Below the pieces are notes generated by a model, which was not told the origin of the DNA, searched no databases, and was given only the letters and a program-made list of their open reading frames with translations. A DNA stretch of 64,000 bases from Streptomyces sp. MMG1533 (lineage in GTDB: Bacteria > Actinomycetota > Actinomycetes > Streptomycetales > Streptomycetaceae). Below, piece by piece: positions 41,914-49,843 of the stretch (positions are counted from its first letter, which is position 1; each line of letters starts with the position of its first letter). The translations under genes were made by a program, and so were the position numbers. The stretch covers positions 1-64,000 of the forward strand of contig NZ_LGDG01000178.1 in the NCBI RefSeq assembly GCF_001279775.1. Direction: 5' to 3'.

Positions 41914-42885
41914 TCACGAACGGAGGGCGTGGGCGATGGCCAGGCCGAGTGACTCGCCCACTGGCGGCGGGGAGGCGTGGCCGATCTGCCGGTAGCGGGC
42001 CGTCTTCTTTCCGCTTATCTCCCAGTCTTTCGGGAAGCTCTGCAAGAGGGCTGTCTGGTCCACCGTGAGCCGCACCATGCGGTCCTTGCCGAGTTCCGGC
42101 GCCCAGGCGAAGTCCGGTCCGGGGATCACATCGCCCAGCGAGTGAGCGTTCACCCCCATCTTCTCCCACTTCCGCTTGGTCCCGGCCGGGCCCAGGTCGG
42201 CCCCACCGCGGTTCTTCGATCCGCCGACCAGGGTCGGAGCCACGGTGGCCGCCTGGGCCGCCCATCGGTCGGCGTCTCTCCAGCCACGCGACCGCATGGA
42301 GAGCGCCAGGGCTGCGCCGACCGACACATGATTCGTCACGGTCGGGGAGGGCGACCGAAAGGCCGGGAACCACCGCTTCTTGAGCGCCACCAACACCCCC
42401 TGCTTGCGGTCCTGCGGCACTCCGAAGTCGGCGGCGTTGAGGACGAACCAGCTGAACTCGTAACCGAGATGCTCCAGTTCGGCGCGGGCGAACTCACGGA
42501 AGTCGTGGAACTTGTCCGAGTCCGCGAGTGCGGGCACGTTCTCGACGAGCATGGCCCGAGGCCTTACCGCGTGGGCGAGGTAGATGGCGGCCTTCAGCAG
42601 CCGTTCCTCCTCGCCCGACTCGGTCCGGGCTGCCGTGGCGTTGGACTTCACCCGCGGCAGTCCCGCGGACAGCAGGTCCACGTCGTAGCTCTCCGGGTGC
42701 TCGCTCGGGTCGAGATCCAGAAGGTCCCCCTGAAGCACGTTCCAGTGCGGTCGGTTGACTCGGAGAGTCCGGCAGGCATCGGCGTCCTCGTCCAGAAGCA
42801 GCGTCGGTTCGAAGCCGGCCTGCTCCAGTCCCAGGGCCAGCCCACCCGCCCCGGAACACACGTCCGCAAAAGTCAGCCCGCTCAT
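41914..42885 (-). CDS. C5-methyltransferase homologue lacking the catalytic Pro-Cys motif
   Basis: A 323-aa protein. The fold is clear: motif I FADVCSGAGGLALGLEQAGF at residues 6-25, motif VI LVENVPAL near 113-120, and motif VIII FGVPQDRKQGVLVAL near 154-168. Motif X is degenerate (RQIGHASPPPVGESLG). At motif IV, where G-P-P-C-Q is expected after VDLLSAG, the sequence reads GLPRVKSNATA (about 75-85), so the catalytic Cys is gone. It cannot methylate by the known mechanism. It may be a regulatory or DNA-recognition partner of the intact enzyme 100 bases downstream. ATG 42885 overlaps the Vsr stop (TGATG). Confidence 0.85.
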   Translation of the reverse strand: MSGLTFADVCSGAGGLALGLEQAGFEPTLLLDEDADACRTLRVNRPHWNVLQGDLLDLDPSEHPESYDVDLLSAGLPRVKSNATAARTESGEEERLLKAAIYLAHAVRPRAMLVENVPALADSDKFHDFREFARAELEHLGYEFSWFVLNAADFGVPQDRKQGVLVALKKRWFPAFRSPSPTVTNHVSVGAALALSMRSRGWRDADRWAAQAATVAPTLVGGSKNRGGADLGPAGTKRKWEKMGVNAHSLGDVIPGPDFAWAPELGKDRMVRLTVDQTALLQSFPKDWEISGKKTARYRQIGHASPPPVGESLGLAIAHALRS

Positions 42886-43325
42886 CAAGTCGTCTCCCGT
42901 CCTCGTTGGGCCCTTCGTCGCGTCACCGCCGCTGCGACACGCAGGGCCACATCCCTCGGCGCTTCATGCTCCCAGAACCGCAGGACCTCCCACCCGGCTG
43001 CCACGAGGTGCGCAGTGGTCTCCGCGTCACGCGCCATGTTGCGGTCCAGCTTCTGTCGCCACCACTCTGCGTTCGACTTCGGCTGCGTCGCGTGTTCGGG
43101 GCAGCCGTGCCAGAAGCAGCCGTCGATGAGGACCGCGACCTTGGCCCGGGGGAACGCCACGTCGATCCGCCGCCGGGGCATGCCCGGTACGGGGTACTCC
43201 ACGCGATATCGCATCCCGGCCGCGTACAGCAGCCGTCGCACGGCCAGTTCGACACCCGTGTCCTTGCTCGCCTGCCTGCTCATGCGGGCCGAGACGCCGG
43301 GAGAGGAAGGCGTCATGCTGTTCAC
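42885..43325 (-). CDS. vsr: Vsr (very short patch repair) endonuclease
   Basis: A 146-aa PD-(D/E)xK-fold nickase. The Vsr hallmarks are present: SKDTGVELAVRRLLYAAGMR, then PRRRIDVAFPRAKVAVLIDG with the catalytic Asp, and CFWHGCPEHATQPKSNAEWW with the FWHGC zinc/catalytic region. NMARDAETTAHLVAAGWEVL completes the fold. Classical Vsr nicks T:G mismatches arising from deaminated 5-methylcytosine beside Dcm; in Z1/MORC loci Vsr-like enzymes are proposed restriction nucleases. GTG 43325 has GAGG upstream and lies 12 bases after the Z1 stop. Confidence 0.93.
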   Translation of the reverse strand: MNSMTPSSPGVSARMSRQASKDTGVELAVRRLLYAAGMRYRVEYPVPGMPRRRIDVAFPRAKVAVLIDGCFWHGCPEHATQPKSNAEWWRQKLDRNMARDAETTAHLVAAGWEVLRFWEHEAPRDVALRVAAAVTRRRAQRGRETT

Positions 43326-43337
43326 TGTCGTCGAGCC

Positions 43338-46286
43338 TCACGAACGCTTGTCGTCACGGTCGATGATCGCCGCTTCCGCTCTGGTCGAGTCGATCGCACG
43401 GAACCGCACCAGGGGACGTTCGCCCTGAGCCGTCGACGGCGGGGCGACGAAGGCGAAGGCCATGACGAGGTCACGCGGATCGACCGAACCGTCGGGCATC
43501 ATCCGGGGCTCGGATTCCACCACGGGATAGAGCACCAGCGCACCCCGACGCGGACGGACGTTCTGTTCGACGGTCGCGTTTCCGGTCAGTTTCGTGGTCC
43601 CCGCCAGGCGCATCGCCGCTGCGACGTGCTTGGGGTCACGGATCGCGCCGAACAGAGGCCCTCGGCGCCGCTTACGCCGGGCGAGGGAGAAGGGGCCGTG
43701 CCCCAGAATGCGCGCCCCGTTCCGGCCGGCCTGCATCGGAGCGATCACGAACCAGTCGTCGATCGTGCCCGATTCTCGCCCGGCGCCCAGCAGGAACTCC
43801 AGGTGGGGCGAGAACTGCTCCGGGGTGGACCAGCGCAGGTCGCACAGCACCGTGAGCAGGTCCTGGTGCGACACCGTGCCCACCCGCGCGTCGTACTGCG
43901 GGCTGCCGTCCACACAGAGCGAGACAGGAGCATGCGACAGAGCTCCGAGGATCGGCACCCAGCACTCCGTGTTGTGACGCAGGGCGTCGGGTTCCTCGGG
44001 GTAGGCCGTGGGCTCCTCCCATTCGCCCGGCGACCGCACCTCCACCAGCTCCGCATTGAACATCTTGTTCCGAGCCGACGGCTTCACCCACAGCAGGTGC
44101 TGGGCCACCAGTGGCGGGATCTGGGCGGGGGTGACCTGGGGGCGGCCGTCCACCAAAGGGGCGTAGCGGGCCAGCTCGACGCGGAAGAGTTCCTCGTCTC
44201 GGCAGATCGCCTCGAAAGCCTCGTACAGGTCGACCGTCTTGGCGCTGCGGCCGCGGCCGAGGGCCTCCTCGCGGCCGATGTACAGCCGCACCAGATCCCG
44301 GTACCCCGGCCGGAAGCCGAACCAGCGGCCCATCTGCATCAGGGTGTCGGCCTGCTGCGTCGTGCGGCGGTAGTACGTGATCGTCAGGCCCTCGACCGTG
44401 AAGCCACGGGACAGCTTGGTGCCGCCGACGAGGATCTTCCAGACATTCGGGGTGCGGTCGAAGTCCAGGTCGGGCTGGGTGTAGTCGCGCTCGCTCTCTC
44501 CATTGACGACTATGACCGGGGTGCCGCCCTTGTTGATGAGGCGGCGGGCCTCGGAGACGTACGGCTTGAGCTCCGCGTACGTCGTGGGAGTGGGCAGGGA
44601 GCCGTCCGCGAAAGTGTGGAAGTCCTTGTCGAAGAGGGACGCCAGGCGTGTGTGGCCCTCCGGGCCCGTGTACGCGGCGTTGTGCCACATCGTGTTGATG
44701 CGCAGGGCGAGTGCGGCGTGTTCGGCCATGCGGACCGATTCGTGCACGAGCATCGTGTGATGCCGGAACGGGCCGGAGGGGACGCCCTGGTCTGCGCGGT
44801 AGAGCTTCAGAGCGCCCGTGAGCATGAAGGCGTCCAGGGCTTCCTGGAGCCGGTCGCCCGTGGAGTCGTAGATGCCTCGGACATGCTTCTTCTCCGCCTC
44901 GCCTTCGCCGTCGTCGACGGTGTCCAGGTCATGGAAGTCCTGAACGCCCATATAGCCGGTGGGACGGGGGAGGGAGATCAGGAAGTCGCGAGGGAAGAGG
45001 TCCTCCTCATCGCCAGGGTCGATGAACACGTTGGCGAAAGGAGTCGCGGTGTAGCCGACGTACTGGGCGCGAGGCAGGAGCTTGAGGAGCTTGCTGATCT
45101 GGCCGTTGATCGCGGTGCGGGTGACCTTGCCGTCTTCCCACTTCTTCGGGTCCGTTGTGTTCACCGAAGCCTGGTCCGACTCGTCGTCGATGATCAGGGC
45201 CGGTATCTCGCCGAGGATCGGGCCTATCTTCTTGAGGTCCTTGACCAGCTTCTCCAGCACCGACTTGTTCTTCTTCACGACCATGACGCGGGCGCGGGCC
45301 GCATGCAGGTTCGCGGGGTCGTACAGGGCCCGGGTACGGTCCGGCTTCTCGAACTCCAGGGCGCTGATGCCGCGTTCCAGCGCCATGTAGTCACGGTCGC
45401 GGGAGGTCAGACGCTCGATGTCGAAAGCGCCGAGCGTGGAGGGGCGGGCACCGAACGAGACGAACTTCCCCGGCCAGTCCTCGTCGTCCTGGTAGTCGAT
45501 GCCGACCAAGGCGTCCGGGTCGTTGGGGTCGGCGGCGCCCAGGATGTTCTCCTGGCCGATCAGTTCCATGTCGAGACGGCGCTGGGTCTGGCCGCGCAGC
45601 AGATTCAGGGTGCCGCCCAGGACTATGACGAGGCGGTAGCCCGCGTCGATGGCCTTGGCGGTGACGCCGGTGAAGTTGGCGGTCTTGCCGGACTGTACGT
45701 AGCCGACGACGAGTCCGCGCGCGCCGTAGGGGTCGTCGCGGGTGGGGTCGGCAAGTCGCTCCACGACGGCGTGGGCGGCCTCGTCCAGGCCGGAGACCGC
45801 CGCGTCGCTCCAGCCCTTGTGGCGCAGCAGTCGCTCGTACGACGCCCAGTAGAAGGAGCGGTTCGCCGCATGCTCCCTGGTGTACCAGGGCTGGAACTCG
45901 CGGCTGATGGTGACAGGACCCTGTTCTCTGTGGACGGGGACGGCCGCGTCGAGCGCCTTGCGCAGGTCCGCCCCGAGCGCAAGCCTCTCGTAGACCTCGG
46001 CCCGGCGTTCCGGCGTACGCGGCGCGGTGGCCGACCAGGCGGGGGACTGTTCGAAGTCCCATGCGGTGAGCTTGCGGCGCCAGAGGGCGAGCAGCTCGTC
46101 GCCGGGGCCCGCGGTCAGGATCCGGTCGCGGAAGCTGGAGATGTCCCTGTCGGCCGGTTCGTCGGCGTCGGCGAGGACGAAGGCCAGTTTGGCGAAGTGC
46201 TTGGGGCCGCGCCGGCTCATCGCGTCGAGGACCTCGCCGTGGAGATCGACGAGGTGGTCGGCAGCGGGCGTGTTCTCTGCGGTCAC
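43338..46286 (-). CDS. Z1-domain SF2-type helicase/ATPase
   Basis: A 982-aa protein. Walker A is GLVVGYVQSGKTANFTGVTA near residue 197. The Walker B-like acidic motif is IPALIIDDESDQAS near 365. The Z1 domain follows at about 610-670: KILVGGTKLSRGFTVEGLTI then RTTQQADTLMQMGRWFGFRP. Z1 proteins are helicase-like ATPases associated with MORC/MutL-type ATPases, Vsr and Dcm in predicted restriction systems. GTG 46286 is the start, without a clear Shine-Dalgarno sequence, 54 bases after the MORC-like gene. Confidence 0.92.
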   Translation of the reverse strand: MTAENTPAADHLVDLHGEVLDAMSRRGPKHFAKLAFVLADADEPADRDISSFRDRILTAGPGDELLALWRRKLTAWDFEQSPAWSATAPRTPERRAEVYERLALGADLRKALDAAVPVHREQGPVTISREFQPWYTREHAANRSFYWASYERLLRHKGWSDAAVSGLDEAAHAVVERLADPTRDDPYGARGLVVGYVQSGKTANFTGVTAKAIDAGYRLVIVLGGTLNLLRGQTQRRLDMELIGQENILGAADPNDPDALVGIDYQDDEDWPGKFVSFGARPSTLGAFDIERLTSRDRDYMALERGISALEFEKPDRTRALYDPANLHAARARVMVVKKNKSVLEKLVKDLKKIGPILGEIPALIIDDESDQASVNTTDPKKWEDGKVTRTAINGQISKLLKLLPRAQYVGYTATPFANVFIDPGDEEDLFPRDFLISLPRPTGYMGVQDFHDLDTVDDGEGEAEKKHVRGIYDSTGDRLQEALDAFMLTGALKLYRADQGVPSGPFRHHTMLVHESVRMAEHAALALRINTMWHNAAYTGPEGHTRLASLFDKDFHTFADGSLPTPTTYAELKPYVSEARRLINKGGTPVIVVNGESERDYTQPDLDFDRTPNVWKILVGGTKLSRGFTVEGLTITYYRRTTQQADTLMQMGRWFGFRPGYRDLVRLYIGREEALGRGRSAKTVDLYEAFEAICRDEELFRVELARYAPLVDGRPQVTPAQIPPLVAQHLLWVKPSARNKMFNAELVEVRSPGEWEEPTAYPEEPDALRHNTECWVPILGALSHAPVSLCVDGSPQYDARVGTVSHQDLLTVLCDLRWSTPEQFSPHLEFLLGAGRESGTIDDWFVIAPMQAGRNGARILGHGPFSLARRKRRRGPLFGAIRDPKHVAAAMRLAGTTKLTGNATVEQNVRPRRGALVLYPVVESEPRMMPDGSVDPRDLVMAFAFVAPPSTAQGERPLVRFRAIDSTRAEAAIIDRDDKRS

Positions 46287-46340
46287 GGCGGCTGGGTGGC
46301 CTCTCTGGCGTACGGGAAGATGCGGGGGGAGACGAGTGGG

Positions 46341-47921
46341 CTAACCCTCGGAGCGGGCGAGTTCGGCCCGTACCGCGGTGACGAGCACGCTGTTCCACAG
46401 GGCGACCTTGTCGGTCTGGTTGGCCCAGACCCGCTCCTTCTGGAAGATCTCGTTGAGCATCAGATAGAGAAGGCCTTTGAGGACCGGAGCGTCGTTGGAG
46501 CCCCCGCGTCGGCCGCCGTTGAAGGCGTGCCGGTAGTCCTTGTTGAGGACGACCAGGCGTTCCTTGTGGTCGATCGTGAAGAGCAGTTCGGCAGAGTCGA
46601 CGCCGGGCGGCACGTCGAGCTTGGCCCAGATGAAGGTGATGGGGTCATCGCCCTCCAACTGCGGCAGTTCGTCCCGCAGCATCCGCTTCAGCTTCGGATC
46701 GATGCCCTTGCCGGGCGGGATGACGGCCATGCGCTTGACCTCGGTACGCCGCTTGGCGGCTTCGCGGTAGGTCGCCTCGGCCTCGTGGACGTACTCGGCG
46801 AAGGAATGGCCGGTCGTCTGGTCGGCCGCCCTCTCAAGCCCTCGGGCGAACGCCGGTGTGACCTGGACGCCGTCCTTCTTGACGGTCAGGGCGAACACGT
46901 CGTTGGGCTCGGGCGGCAGGTCCACGGCGATCCGGGCGAGGGCGAGGTGGCCCTCCGGGCTGCGCGTGTCGTTCCAGCCACCGGCTTGAACGAGTCGGTC
47001 GTTGCGGTAGAGGTAGAAGCCCTGGCGCTCGGCGAGCGGACCGATGCCTCGGTAGGCGACGAGCGGCGATTTGGGCGGCCATATGTGCGCGGTGAGCGCG
47101 ACATCGCCGACGCCCTCGACGGGCGCGACGTACGTACGGGGAAAACCGGCGCGGCCCGGAACGCGGTAGCCGAAGGGGTCGATGGGCTCCACGCCCCGGT
47201 GGTCCAGCTCCTCCTGGGTGTGGACGTCCTCGACGACGATGTCGACGTGGAAGCCGTCGCGGGCGAGGAAGCGGTGGAGATAGAGACCGAGGTGGGTCTC
47301 GAGCCGTTCGATCGCGTCATTCAGGTAGCGGTCGGTCTGCCCGGCTGTGATGGTCTCGAACGCGCGGACCTGGTCCCAGCGCACGATCGTGCCGTGCCAG
47401 CCGATGACGCCGTCGTAACGGTCGACCAGGTTTTGGCAGTACGTCGCATCGACGATGTCGCAGGTGAAGTCGGCCTGCGCGCGGGCGGTGAGCCAGCGGC
47501 GGCCGGTCGACGGGCTGCGCTTGGTCCGGCTGATCACGGTGAGCGCATCGGCGTGCGAGAGCGAGGCGGCCTTCAGGCCGGCGCCGAAGTACCCGAGGGA
47601 GCCGGTGGCGTACCTCTCGCGCCCGCCGACGGTCATTGCGGTGTCCAGGCTCGCATCGTCCATGCCATGACCGTCGTCGATGACGAGCAGGCCGACGAGA
47701 CGGTCTCGGCTGCCGCGCTCACCGGTGTCCCGCAGGAAGCTCACGACGACGTTGTGGGCTCCTGCGTCGATCGAGTTGTCGATCAGGTCGGCAATGGCCG
47801 CCTCGAAGCCGTAGCCCTGGTGCGCAAGCGATTCGAACGACCTGGCCGCCGGCGGGAGCCGCTTGCTTCCGCTGGTGGGTACGTCGAACTGCCAGTCCGA
47901 AGAAGGCTGGTAGGGCGGCAT
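46341..47921 (-). CDS. MORC/MutL-like GHKL ATPase
   Basis: A 526-aa protein with a clear Hsp90-type ATPase: N box AAIADLIDNSIDAGAHNVVV (41-60), G1 VIDDGHGMDDASLD (80-93) and G2 GSLGYFGAGLKAASLSHADA (107-126). The remainder (FLARDGFHVDIVVEDVHTQE, PPKSPLVAYRGIGPLAERQG) forms the S5-like and C-terminal domains of the prokaryotic MORC/MutL group. These are proposed to clamp DNA on ATP binding and recruit the Vsr nuclease and Z1 motor. ATG 47921 has GAGGG about 8 bases upstream. First gene of unit C. Confidence 0.9.
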   Translation of the reverse strand: MPPYQPSSDWQFDVPTSGSKRLPPAARSFESLAHQGYGFEAAIADLIDNSIDAGAHNVVVSFLRDTGERGSRDRLVGLLVIDDGHGMDDASLDTAMTVGGRERYATGSLGYFGAGLKAASLSHADALTVISRTKRSPSTGRRWLTARAQADFTCDIVDATYCQNLVDRYDGVIGWHGTIVRWDQVRAFETITAGQTDRYLNDAIERLETHLGLYLHRFLARDGFHVDIVVEDVHTQEELDHRGVEPIDPFGYRVPGRAGFPRTYVAPVEGVGDVALTAHIWPPKSPLVAYRGIGPLAERQGFYLYRNDRLVQAGGWNDTRSPEGHLALARIAVDLPPEPNDVFALTVKKDGVQVTPAFARGLERAADQTTGHSFAEYVHEAEATYREAAKRRTEVKRMAVIPPGKGIDPKLKRMLRDELPQLEGDDPITFIWAKLDVPPGVDSAELLFTIDHKERLVVLNKDYRHAFNGGRRGGSNDAPVLKGLLYLMLNEIFQKERVWANQTDKVALWNSVLVTAVRAELARSEG

Positions 47922-48034
47922 GCAGGTGTCCCTCGTGGGCCGGGACATGCCCGAGATGCGCGCGGGCATGCCAGTTCAGCTGGTCGCATGTGACGTTAGC
48001 GCGTGCAAGTTGTGGAGGAATAGTGGGAACGGAA

Positions 48035-48054
48035 GGAATGGGAACTTCCATTCC
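48035..48054. promoter_or_regulatory. GGAATGG inverted repeat upstream of the MORC-Z1 operon
   Basis: GGAATGG (48035-48041) and CCATTCC (48048-48054) are perfect 7-base arms around GAACTT, between the SEC-C gene 5' boundary of the island and the MORC-like start. It could be the SEC-C transcript's upstream terminator or an operator; position cannot decide. Confidence 0.4.
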
Positions 48055-48102
48055 GCAACGCGCTTCAGGGAGCGAACCCGACGAGGCGGGACGCCGCCGA
48101 CG

Positions 48103-49122
48103 TCAGGCGTTCGGGGCTCCGTGGCATGTCGCGTACGTGCTGCCCGACCCACACCAGCAAACCGCCCCCCGCTGCGGCGGCCAAGCCACCGCCCGCCCCC
48201 GCGCCGCCAACGTCGTCGCGTACTGCGGCAGCAGCGCCACATCCCCCGGCGATGTCCCCTCCGACGCCGCGAACGCCTCGTACGACGGGACGGTCCCGGT
48301 CACGATGCCCAGGTTCGGCGTGCCGGACGACGCCAGTTCGCGCAGTGAGGCCTCTATCGTCGCGAGGTGCTCCTCGTGGGACGGGTACTCCGCCTCCAGC
48401 GACGGGTAGGCGGACAGCAGTTCCGTCAGCTCGTCCGCCGGCCAGTGCAGTACCGCCACCGGGAACGGGCGGGACAGGGCCTCGCGGTAGGTGCCGAGCT
48501 CTGCTCGCAGCCGTGAGATCTCCGCCTCCAGCTCCGCCGGGTTGTCCGAGCCCAGGGACCAGACGCGCTTGGGGTCGTGGAGTTCGTCCAGGGAGACGGG
48601 GGAGGAGTGCAGGGTGTCCGCCAGTACGTCCCAGTCGTCGTGGCCGACGCCCAGCATGCGGCGGACCCGGTGGCGGCCGAACAGGAGAGGATGCGTCGAG
48701 TACGGGGGCTGCGCGTCCTCCGGGAGGAGCAGCCGTACCCCCTCCGTGAACGTCTCCTGCGCCGCCTCCAGCTCGTCGTGCGCCTCCAGGGCCTCGGCCA
48801 CGATCACCCACGGGGCCGCGTCGCGCGGGGAAGCCGCCCGGACGCCCTCGATGATCGCCCTGGCCTCGGCCTCGTGGCCGTACTCCCAGAGGTTCGAGGC
48901 TTTCAGGGCTCGTACGAGAAAGGGATTCTCCAAGCCCTCCGGTGACGCCAGGAGGCGGTCGTAGAGCGTGCTCGCGGCGGGGCGGTCGCCGGCGAGTTCC
49001 AGGTGGGCCGCGGCCTGCAGGAGCAGGGCTTCGGCGTCCTCGGGATACAGGCCGGCGGTCCGCTCGAGGCGGGCGGCTTCGGCGGTGTGGTCGACGTTTT
49101 CGGCGGGCGTGTCGGGGCGCAT
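48103..49122 (-). CDS. SEC-C zinc-motif, TPR-like protein
   Basis: A 339-aa protein. Helical repeats of TPR type fill residues about 15-130 (LYPEDAEALLLQAAAHLELA, ASNLWEYGHEAEARAIIEGV, AEALEAHDELEAAQETFTEG). The C-terminus carries the SEC-C zinc motif CWCGSGSTYATCHG. SEC-C motifs bind zinc and often mediate protein or nucleic-acid contacts. ATG 49122 (MRPDTPAENV) is preferred over 49152. It appears to mark the return to ordinary chromosome after the island. Confidence 0.85.
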   Translation of the reverse strand: MRPDTPAENVDHTAEAARLERTAGLYPEDAEALLLQAAAHLELAGDRPAASTLYDRLLASPEGLENPFLVRALKASNLWEYGHEAEARAIIEGVRAASPRDAAPWVIVAEALEAHDELEAAQETFTEGVRLLLPEDAQPPYSTHPLLFGRHRVRRMLGVGHDDWDVLADTLHSSPVSLDELHDPKRVWSLGSDNPAELEAEISRLRAELGTYREALSRPFPVAVLHWPADELTELLSAYPSLEAEYPSHEEHLATIEASLRELASSGTPNLGIVTGTVPSYEAFAASEGTSPGDVALLPQYATTLAARGRAVAWPPQRGAVCWCGSGSTYATCHGAPNA

Positions 49123-49203
49123 GAATGACACCGTACTGCCGGGCCGCGACAAAGGGAGAGGTATCCCCAGGCCAGCGAGCGGATCGGCGGTTCGGCGGAG
49201 GGG

Positions 49204-49341
49204 CTTCCGGTGCCTTCCGACACCTTCGACGCCTTCGACGCCTTCCCATGCCTTCCGACACCTTCTGGTGCCTTCTACGCTTTCCGGCTCGTTCCCCGTA
49301 CGTCTCGTACGTCTCGCACGTCTCGCACGTCTCGCACGTCC
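49204..49341. repeat. Two adjacent short tandem repeats
   Basis: First, ACCTTCGACGCCTTCGACGC-type 9-10 base units at about 49204-49280. Second, a CGTCTCGTA/CGTCTCGCA 9-base array at about 49299-49341. This fills most of the 240-base gap; no gene is supported here. Confidence 0.75.
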
Positions 49342-49362
49342 GCCGGAGCGGGGAGCGGCCGA

Positions 49363-49746
49363 TCAGCGGGTCAGTGCGAACGCGGCGAACAACATGACGA
49401 CCGTGATGACGACGCAGAACGTGAGGTGGGAGCGCGGGTAGTCGTACGTCTCGTGGGTCTCGCCGGCGTTGATCTCGGTGCTCCACCTCCTCAGCAGCTT
49501 GCGGCTCGGGAACATCCCGACAGTGAGGCCGATGAGGGCGAACGCGTACCCGACGAGCATGGCGGCCAGGGAGAAGCCCTGTGCCTGGCCGACGGCGATC
49601 ATGCCGGCCAGGCACAGAACCCAGATGAAGGGGTACACGTTCCAGAATCTCTGGACGGGGACCCAGCTCGCCATGGCGGAGCAGTGGACGACGGTGGCTG
49701 TGGCTGCCATCAGCCACAGCCACTCGGTGGCAACGGACGTGAGCAC
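49363..49746 (-). CDS. Small integral membrane protein
   Basis: A 127-aa protein with about four hydrophobic segments (WLWLMAATATVVHC, PFIWVLCLAGMIAVG, LAAMLVGYAFALIGLTVGMF, LTFCVVITVVMLFAAFAL). A polar loop KLLRRWSTEINAGETHETYD lies before the last one. GTG 49746 start. No family recognised and no functional residue stands out. Confidence 0.65.
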   Translation of the reverse strand: MLTSVATEWLWLMAATATVVHCSAMASWVPVQRFWNVYPFIWVLCLAGMIAVGQAQGFSLAAMLVGYAFALIGLTVGMFPSRKLLRRWSTEINAGETHETYDYPRSHLTFCVVITVVMLFAAFALTR

Positions 49747-49800
49747 GGGCGGGGTGTCCTTCCCGGGGGTGCCGGAGTACCGGAAGCCCCGGAAGCCCTG

Positions 49801-49824
49801 GGGGTCCCGGGGCCCCGGGACCCC
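49801..49824. terminator. Perfect 24-base palindrome after the GH30 gene
   Basis: The two 12-base halves, GGGGTCCCGGGG and CCCCGGGACCCC, are exact reverse complements with no spacer. The palindrome lies 20 bases beyond the GH30 stop on its transcribed side. Probably a factor-independent terminator lacking a U-tract. Confidence 0.65.
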
Positions 49825-49843
49825 GGAGGTGTGAACGTCCGTT

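Noticed and set aside
24220..42888. Calling the locus a complete class 2 DISARM because of DrmA, DrmB and Dcm
   Set aside because: No DrmC or DrmE is recognisable, and Dcm sits in a different operon with Vsr and Z1; the label would overstate the match.
42906..47993. A 1695-codon open frame on the plus strand opposite the methyltransferase-Vsr-Z1-MORC genes
   Set aside because: It is antisense to five genes with clear motifs, has Val/Gly/Arg/Asp-skewed composition typical of mirrored high-GC codons, and shows no domain.
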